Source: Syntrophomonadaceae bacterium
Lineage (GTDB): Bacteria; Bacillota; Syntrophomonadia; Syntrophomonadales; Syntrophomonadaceae
DNA length: 5,609 nt
NCBI GenBank assembly: GCA_030526885.1
Contig: JAUNBV010000009.1
Location: 16,744-22,352 of the forward strand
Direction: 5' to 3'
Shown: positions 1-3,833 of the stretch, one piece after another
Layout of the letters: the number at the start of each line of letters is the position of its first letter
Position numbering within the stretch: the first letter of the stretch is position 1
Program-made: the position numbers and the translations under genes
Notes under the pieces: model-generated
The model's input: the letters and a program-made list of their open reading frames with translations, nothing else
What the model was told of the DNA's origin: nothing
Database searches by the model: none

Positions 1-44
1 ATCATATTTCATCAGGTATTAACACCGCAATACAGCAATACGAT

Positions 45-653
45 TTAATGGGACTTGAAAATCGGCCCCAATACCATGGGCTGTAATTGCCGTCCTGTCA
101 TGGCGGCCAGAATGGTATCGCCTACCAATTCCATATTTGCCACCAACGAGCGCGGTTTGCCTTCGGGATCATCCTGCCCAAAGGGCACGAAATATATATC
201 TTTCATGTTCATCAAAGCGCCTATATTGCGCGCGTTTACGCCCAGCGCGTCATTGGTGGAAATCGCCACCACTACCGGCCGTTGATTGCGCAGCTGTGCC
301 TTTACCGCCATTAAAGACGGCGTGTCCGCGATGCCATTGGCCATTTTGGCGATGGTATTGCCGGTGGCCGGCATCACCACCACTATATCCAGCAGTTTAC
401 GCGGGCCGATTGGTTCCGCTCCGGTGATGGTAGTGATGATCTCGGTGCCGCTGATACGCCGCAAAGCATCCTTCAATTCCGCCACGGGATAGAAACGGTT
501 ATCGGTTGCGGACACCGTATACGACAGAATAGGCACCAATTCCGCCCCCTCGTCGCGCAGCCGCTGTAATTGCGGCAATACCTCATCCATAGTGCAATGG
601 CTGCCGGTGAGTACGGCACCCACGCGCAGATTGCTAAATCGGGTTCCGGGCAA
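45..653 (-). CDS. dpaB: Dipicolinate synthase subunit B (SpoVFB)
   Basis: This is the flavoprotein-like small subunit of dipicolinate synthase. With DpaA it converts the DapA product into dipicolinic acid in the mother cell; dipicolinate then loads the spore core as its calcium chelate. The 202-residue length matches the family (about 200). Family landmarks from the N terminus are TGSHC (16-20), GAEPIGP (79-85), ATGNTIAKMANGIADTPS (96-113), STNDALG (132-138) and YFVPFGQDDP (154-163), and the C-terminal GRQLQP is also typical. I chose the TTG start at 651-653 over the in-frame ATG at 666-668. A perfect Shine-Dalgarno, GGAGGTGA, overlaps that ATG and sits 8 bases before the TTG, whereas the ATG itself has no ribosome binding site. 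From TTG the N terminus also has about the length expected by comparison with Bacillus SpoVFB. It lies 21 bases after the dpaA stop and is almost certainly cotranscribed with it. Identity is very secure; the start is likely. Confidence 0.96.
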   Translation of the reverse strand: MPGTRFSNLRVGAVLTGSHCTMDEVLPQLQRLRDEGAELVPILSYTVSATDNRFYPVAELKDALRRISGTEIITTITGAEPIGPRKLLDIVVVMPATGNTIAKMANGIADTPSLMAVKAQLRNQRPVVVAISTNDALGVNARNIGALMNMKDIYFVPFGQDDPEGKPRSLVANMELVGDTILAAMTGRQLQPMVLGPIFKSH

Positions 654-658
654 AGGAT

Positions 659-666
659 TCACCTCC
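659..666 (-). promoter_or_regulatory. Ribosome binding site that fixes the dpaB TTG start
   Basis: The minus strand reads GGAGGTGA here, an uninterrupted match to the complement of the 16S rRNA 3' tail. The GGAGG core is 8 bases before the TTG at 651-653. It overlaps the final G of the upstream in-frame ATG (666-668), so it cannot serve that ATG. Upstream of the ATG only an AT-rich sequence with no purine-rich Shine-Dalgarno is present. Confidence 0.8.
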
Positions 667-674
667 ATAATACT

Positions 675-1592
675 TTATTTGTTATCGTGGGAATAATATG
701 AAATATCCCCTCTCATTTGCTCGATTATCAGGCGGGGAACGATATTGGCTAAAATGCGCCCCGCCGAAAGCGGAGCCACTTTGCCGGGCAGGCTTAAAGC
801 CGTCAGCGCCTTGAGCCCAAACTCACTGGCTGCCGCGAAATCAACGCCGCCCGGATGGCTGGCCAAATCAATTATTAATACCTCGGGATTGGCGTATTTT
901 AGCACCGTCCTCTCCAGCACCGGCGAAGGCACGGTGTTAAACACGATATCCACCGTGCGCATCAATTCGGGCAACCGGTCAAAGCCACAGCCCGTACCGC
1001 CCAGGGCCACTGCGCGGGCCCGTTCCGCCGCCTCCCGGCTGACCACCGTAACCTGCGCTTCCAGCCCGCGCAGGGTGCGCGCCAGCGTCTGCCCCACCCG
1101 GCCGCCCCCCAGCACGGCACAATGGCTGCTATGGATGGTGATATCGCATTGCTCCATCGCGAGTTGAACCGCGCCTTCGGCGGTGGGAATGGCGTTTAGA
1201 ATTGCCACTTCATCCATCCCCGCAATTTCGAGTACGTGCAATCCGTGACGCTGTGCCATCTCGCGCAAAAAAGGACGCGCGCTCCCGGTGATGAGCAGCG
1301 CATCCGGCGCCGCTGCCGCCAGCGCGGCTTCGCTGATAATAAGCTCCCGATCGGAATGAACGGTGCGAATAACTCCCTGCTCCGTAGTTCCGGCCATGGG
1401 CAGGATCAGCACCTCCGCCTCGCGGCAAGCGTCCTCTACCCGTTCCAGCATTACAGCCCGCCCGGTACGGGTGCGCGGCAATCCTACCGTGACCACCACC
1501 GCTCCCATGCGGATTAGCTGCTCCGCCAGCACCAGGTCGCGGGCGTCACCGCCCAGCACCGCGATTTTGATCCCCGATAACGCGGAACTCAT
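675..1592 (-). CDS. dpaA: Dipicolinate synthase subunit A (SpoVFA)
   Basis: This is the NAD(P)-binding large subunit of dipicolinate synthase, the sporulation enzyme that oxidises the DapA product to dipicolinate in the mother cell. The 305-residue length is close to Bacillus SpoVFA (about 297). The N-terminal half starts with a Rossmann-like strand (IKIAVLGGDARD, 8-19). The central dinucleotide-binding loop is VLGGGRVGQTLARTL (160-174), followed by FNTVPSPVL (218-226), IIDLASHPGGVDF (240-252) and LPGKVAPLSAGRILANIVPRLI (268-289), all strongly conserved in the family. The ATG at 1592 is chosen because GGGGAGGGG lies at 1597-1605, with GGAGG 6 bases upstream. An in-frame ATG at 1646 would add 18 poorly conserved residues and lies inside or upstream of the proposed promoter. 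The reading frame is intact. It is followed by dpaB with a 21-base gap. A terminator and a sigma-K-like promoter upstream suggest sporulation-specific transcription separate from dapB. Confidence 0.96.
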   Translation of the reverse strand: MSSALSGIKIAVLGGDARDLVLAEQLIRMGAVVVTVGLPRTRTGRAVMLERVEDACREAEVLILPMAGTTEQGVIRTVHSDRELIISEAALAAAAPDALLITGSARPFLREMAQRHGLHVLEIAGMDEVAILNAIPTAEGAVQLAMEQCDITIHSSHCAVLGGGRVGQTLARTLRGLEAQVTVVSREAAERARAVALGGTGCGFDRLPELMRTVDIVFNTVPSPVLERTVLKYANPEVLIIDLASHPGGVDFAAASEFGLKALTALSLPGKVAPLSAGRILANIVPRLIIEQMRGDISYYSHDNK

Positions 1593-1643
1593 TTTTCCCC
1601 TCCCCTGCCGGCCAGTTAGCGCCCGCCGTTTATCAGCTACCAG

Positions 1644-1673
1644 CAATATATGAAAAAATCCCGCAACCGGTTA
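1644..1673 (-). promoter_or_regulatory. Candidate sigma-K promoter of dpaA-dpaB
   Basis: On the minus strand, CATATATTG (1644-1652) matches the sigma-K -10 consensus CATANNNTA at all but the last base. An AC dinucleotide of the -35 element lies 17 bases upstream, in the TAACC at 1669-1673. Bacillus spoVF is known to be sigma-K dependent, so this type of promoter is expected here. The predicted start point would leave a leader of roughly 45 bases before the dpaA ATG. The short consensus makes chance matches common, so this remains a proposal. Confidence 0.5.
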
Positions 1674-1680
1674 CCGGGCC

Positions 1681-1719
1681 AAAAAATATGGCGCAGCACT
1701 GAATTCCAAGCGCTGCGCC
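1681..1719 (-). terminator. Rho-independent terminator after dapB
   Basis: An 8-bp perfect GC-rich stem pairs GGCGCAGC (1690-1697) with GCTGCGCC (1712-1719). Two further pairs form after one mismatch, leaving a loop of about 8 bases. Read on the minus strand, the stem is followed by ATATTTTTT (1681-1689), the U-tract of an intrinsic terminator. It lies about 30 bases past the dapB stop and directly before the candidate dpaA promoter, so it should insulate dpaA-dpaB from dapB transcription. On the plus strand the nearest T-run is about 12 bases past the stem, so it looks unidirectional. Confidence 0.8.
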
Positions 1720-1749
1720 GGTCAATTATACGTTTTTTATTCCTAAACC

Positions 1750-2553
1750 CTAGAGCAGTTTATCCAGTCCATAGATCAGCCCTTTCATTGCCACCACTTT
1801 TTTAATGGTGAGCCGTACGCCGGGCATGAAGGAGGTGCGGTCATAGGAATCGTGGCGGATGCGCAGGGTCTCGCCCTGACCTCCGAACACCACTTCCTGA
1901 TGGGCTACCAACCCCGGCAGGCGCACGCTGTGAATGCGCAGGTCCTGATACTCGCCGCCGCGCACCCCGGCTATTTTCTCAAAATCACGGGCCGGCGCCG
2001 CGGCTACTTCCCCGCTGCCCTGCCGGATCATCTCCGCAGTCAGAAGAGCGGTGCCGGAGGGGGCGTCAACTTTTTGATCGTGGTGCAGCTCGATAATTTC
2101 CACATCTGGAAAATAGCGCGCCGCCTCCCGCGCCAGTTTCATCATCATCACCGCTCCCAGCGCAAAGTTTGGTATCACCGCCACCGTGCGCTCCTGCTGT
2201 TCCGCCAGCGCTTCCAACTCAGCCAGTTCCTGCGGGCGCAGGCCGGTAGCGCCGATTACCGTATGCAGCCGGTGGGTCAGCGCCAGCTTGCCGTTGCGCG
2301 CTACTGACTGGGGCAAGGTGAAATCCACCAGCACATCGGCCGGCGTGTTGTTGAGCACCGTTTCCAACTCCGGTTCTACCGGCAATTCTATGCCGCGGAT
2401 GCCGGTCAGGGCAAAAAAACTCTCGCCGCCGCCGCGAATATCAATCAGTCCGGCCAGCGCGAGTTCCTTGTCCGCGGCTATGGCCTTGACTGTCTCAACC
2501 CCCATCCTTCCCAAAGCTCCCGCCACTATAACCCTAATGGGCTGTGCAGTCAT
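1750..2553 (-). CDS. dapB: 4-hydroxy-tetrahydrodipicolinate reductase (DapB)
   Basis: This cytoplasmic enzyme reduces the DapA product (4-hydroxy-tetrahydrodipicolinate) with NAD(P)H to tetrahydrodipicolinate, on the route to meso-diaminopimelate and lysine. The 267 residues fit the family. The N-terminal Rossmann domain has GALGRMG (12-18, a GxxGxxG loop). Next come VDFTLP (76-81), GATG (101-104) and PNFALGA (128-134). The catalytic block is ELHHDQKVDAPSGTA (155-169), with the general-acid His157-His158 pair, Lys161 and the substrate-binding SGT. The C-terminal marker IRHDSYDRTSFMPGV (232-246) closes the domain. The ATG at 2553 is chosen because AAGGGGG (2564-2570) lies 10 bases upstream. 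The ATG at 2586 would add 11 non-family residues and falls against the proposed -10 box. DapB competes with the neighbouring dipicolinate synthase for the same substrate. It has its own promoter and terminator, so it may be expressed alone. Confidence 0.97.
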   Translation of the reverse strand: MTAQPIRVIVAGALGRMGVETVKAIAADKELALAGLIDIRGGGESFFALTGIRGIELPVEPELETVLNNTPADVLVDFTLPQSVARNGKLALTHRLHTVIGATGLRPQELAELEALAEQQERTVAVIPNFALGAVMMMKLAREAARYFPDVEIIELHHDQKVDAPSGTALLTAEMIRQGSGEVAAAPARDFEKIAGVRGGEYQDLRIHSVRLPGLVAHQEVVFGGQGETLRIRHDSYDRTSFMPGVRLTIKKVVAMKGLIYGLDKLL

Positions 2554-2588
2554 AGCCCGTCGTCCCCCTTCGTACTTAACGTACACTA

Positions 2589-2617
2589 ATTATTATACAT
2601 TTTGGGGTCAGCGTCAA
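2589..2617 (-). promoter_or_regulatory. Candidate vegetative (sigma-A) promoter of dapB
   Basis: The minus strand carries TTGACG (2612-2617; 5 of 6 to TTGACA), then 17 bases, then AATAAT (2589-2594; 5 of 6 to TATAAT). A perfect TATAAT also exists at 2592-2597, but only 14 bases from the -35. Either gives a start point about 20-30 bases before the dapB ribosome binding region, which supports the downstream ATG at 2553 as the true start. Confidence 0.6.
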
Positions 2618-2711
2618 TCAGTTGTGGATCGGTGACCGCCAAGGCATGTAAATTGCGGAATGATGACTTAAGGAGATTTGAATAATTTGACTGCGCATGA
2701 TGTGTCAGAGG

Positions 2712-3140
2712 TCAGGGCGCGGGATAAACCGTGATATAGGCCTGGGCCAAAACGTAGGAGTTTATTTCGTGCAGCAGGCGACGGAGCGCGAAATCCGCGC
2801 ACTTTTTCTCCCGCAGGCACTGACTGACCACCGCCGCCAGGCTCTCACTTAAGGATTGCTCCTGCCATATCCTTCGCAGCAGGGGTTCCTGGTCGCTGCA
2901 GTTATACACACAGCGCAGTATTTCCACCATGGAATAGTCATCCTCATACAGCGCCAGCCGCGCTATTTCACCGCTGAACTCATGCTTATCCCGCTCGTAG
3001 AGCAGGAATAACCCGATGTTTTTTTGCCGCTCAAGCTTTAACCTCTTATCCAAAATGGCGCGGCTCAAATCGGCGCGTCCGCGCTCCAGGTAATCCATTT
3101 CATGCAAGTAGTACTCTTTGAGGCCAATGGACTGCATCAT
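2712..3140 (-). CDS. Uncharacterised 142-residue helical protein
   Basis: I do not recognise this protein. It is intact and starts at ATG 3140 with AGAGGA (3151-3156) 10 bases upstream; a second ATG follows directly. It has no signal peptide or membrane segment, so it is probably cytosolic. The sequence is rich in charged and leucine residues and looks mostly alpha-helical. The N-terminal half is highly charged (YLERGRADLSRAILDKRLKLERQK, around 17-40). Four cysteines occur at 77, 81, 108 and 114 (a Cx3C and a Cx5C pair), which could bind metal or be incidental. The reading frame is judged real because of its ribosome binding site, the lack of a convincing competing frame, and its placement head-to-tail before dapB. 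The 158-base gap to dapB holds a separate promoter, so a shared role is not implied. It is divergent from the usp gene. The call of a gene is fairly sure; the function is unknown. Confidence 0.75.
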   Translation of the reverse strand: MMQSIGLKEYYLHEMDYLERGRADLSRAILDKRLKLERQKNIGLFLLYERDKHEFSGEIARLALYEDDYSMVEILRCVYNCSDQEPLLRRIWQEQSLSESLAAVVSQCLREKKCADFALRRLLHEINSYVLAQAYITVYPAP

Positions 3141-3300
3141 AGCGGCTTTTTCCTCTCACATGCCCGCGGTCCGGCCGCAAGGTGCGGCGGTCAAGGCTTT
3201 TCGTTTACTAATTTCCCCCGGTTGGCGCGATTAGTTGCCTGCTAATTGGTGGGGCAAAAACCATCCGCCGCAAATCCAGGCAATACAACATGAAAAAGGT

Positions 3301-3314
3301 AAGCGCGAGCGCTT
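3301..3314. repeat. Short perfect palindrome in the divergent promoter region
   Basis: AAGCGC-GA-GCGCTT is a 6+6 inverted repeat about 80 bases before the usp start and just upstream of the candidate usp promoter. Its symmetry and position would fit an operator for a dimeric regulator or a small RNA hairpin. It is not followed by a clean T-tract, so a terminator is unlikely. It is short enough to be chance in GC-rich DNA. Confidence 0.3.
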
Positions 3315-3327
3315 TCTTAGCGTGGTG

Positions 3328-3356
3328 CTAACAGGAAAAATAGTGTACTATATAGA
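3328..3356 (+). promoter_or_regulatory. Weak candidate promoter of usp-rqcH
   Basis: CTAACA (3328-3333; 4 of 6 to the sigma-A -35) is followed after 17 bases by TATAGA (3351-3356; 4 of 6 to TATAAT), within a locally AT-rich patch that stands out from its surroundings. It would give a leader of about 30 bases before the usp ATG. Other registers of the TACTATATAGATA run are also possible. I see no convincing sigma-B or forespore-type promoter here. Confidence 0.3.
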
Positions 3357-3392
3357 TAAATCACTGGTTACAGGAGTAAGGAGGGTTTTAAT

Positions 3393-3818
3393 ATGTTCAA
3401 CAAGGCTTTGGTCCCGATCAATGCATCGGATCTTTCCGAGCGCGTGATCAACGCCACCTGCCGTTGTCTGAACAGCGGCATGGTGCGGGAGGCGGTGCTG
3501 CTCAGCGTGTGGGACGCGGGCAAAATCGACTATACCAAGCTCCACGCGGGGGATCGGGAAATGGTGCTCAAGGCCAACGCGCAGGGAGTGCTGGACAAAT
3601 ATCAGCAACAAATTCGGCAGGAATGCGGCTGTGAGGTCAGTGTGCTGCGCGCGGGAGGCAATCCCGCCGACATTATTCTGGATCTGACCGAAAAAGGCGG
3701 TTATGACCTTATCATCATGGGCAGCCGCCGCCTGAACAAGGTGCAGGAACTGATATACGGCAGCGTATCCGACCGCGTGACCCGCATCAGCGGGGTGCCG
3801 GTCCTCATCATTAAATAA
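3393..3818 (+). CDS. Universal stress protein (UspA family)
   Basis: This is a single-domain cytosolic protein of the UspA alpha/beta fold, a family of small dimeric proteins linked to stress survival, some of which bind ATP. The 141-residue length is typical. The N terminus KALVPINASDLSERVI (4-19) aligns with the usual VPxDGS strand-loop. GGNPADIILDLTEKGGYDLIIMGSRR (88-113) is the family GdPaeeIl...aDLIVMGsrG block, and YGSVSDRVTRISGVPVLIIK (122-141) is the family C terminus. Two nucleotide-contact positions differ. The loop normally written G-2X-G-9X-G-S/T here has G110, then Arg113 for the second Gly, then G123-S124. The first-strand Asp is Asn10. ATP binding may therefore be weak or absent. 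The start is secure: TAAGGAGGG ends about 8 bases before ATG 3393. It is 15 bases upstream of rqcH and probably cotranscribed. Family assignment is very sure; the ligand is not. Confidence 0.93.
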   Translation: MFNKALVPINASDLSERVINATCRCLNSGMVREAVLLSVWDAGKIDYTKLHAGDREMVLKANAQGVLDKYQQQIRQECGCEVSVLRAGGNPADIILDLTEKGGYDLIIMGSRRLNKVQELIYGSVSDRVTRISGVPVLIIK

Positions 3819-3833
3819 CCGGAGGGACTTTCG

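Noticed and set aside
1..44. Possible start of the next leftward gene (minus-strand ATG at 10-12) and a tandem GCAATAC repeat (27-33 and 35-41)
   Set aside because: Only four codons are visible and there is no clear ribosome binding site. asd often follows dpaB, but nothing here can confirm it. The 7-base repeat is too short to mean anything alone.
745..1167. 140-codon plus-strand frame opposite dpaA
   Set aside because: It is antisense to the conserved NAD-binding half of dpaA and has a low-complexity Ser/Arg/Pro-rich translation.
1725..1730. Perfect TATAAT on the minus strand just after the dapB stop
   Set aside because: No -35 element at 16-18 bases, and any transcript would enter the terminator at once.
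1852..2635. Plus-strand frames of about 150 codons opposite dapB
   Set aside because: They are antisense to the dapB catalytic core; their compositions are those expected from reversing dapB codons.
2554..2711. Lysine riboswitch or T-box leader before dapB
   Set aside because: The proposed promoter leaves a leader of only about 30 bases, and the longer gap shows no paired architecture or terminator of that kind.
2678..2731. Plus-strand mini-ORF (TTG start, about 18 codons) after AAGGAG near 2671
   Set aside because: The Shine-Dalgarno is too close to the first TTG, the second TTG gives only 15 codons, and it runs into the antisense end of the 142-residue gene.
3166..3186. GCCGC-AAGGT-GCGGC hairpin in the divergent region
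   Set aside because: Only five base pairs, with no T-tract on either side; expected by chance in GC-rich DNA.
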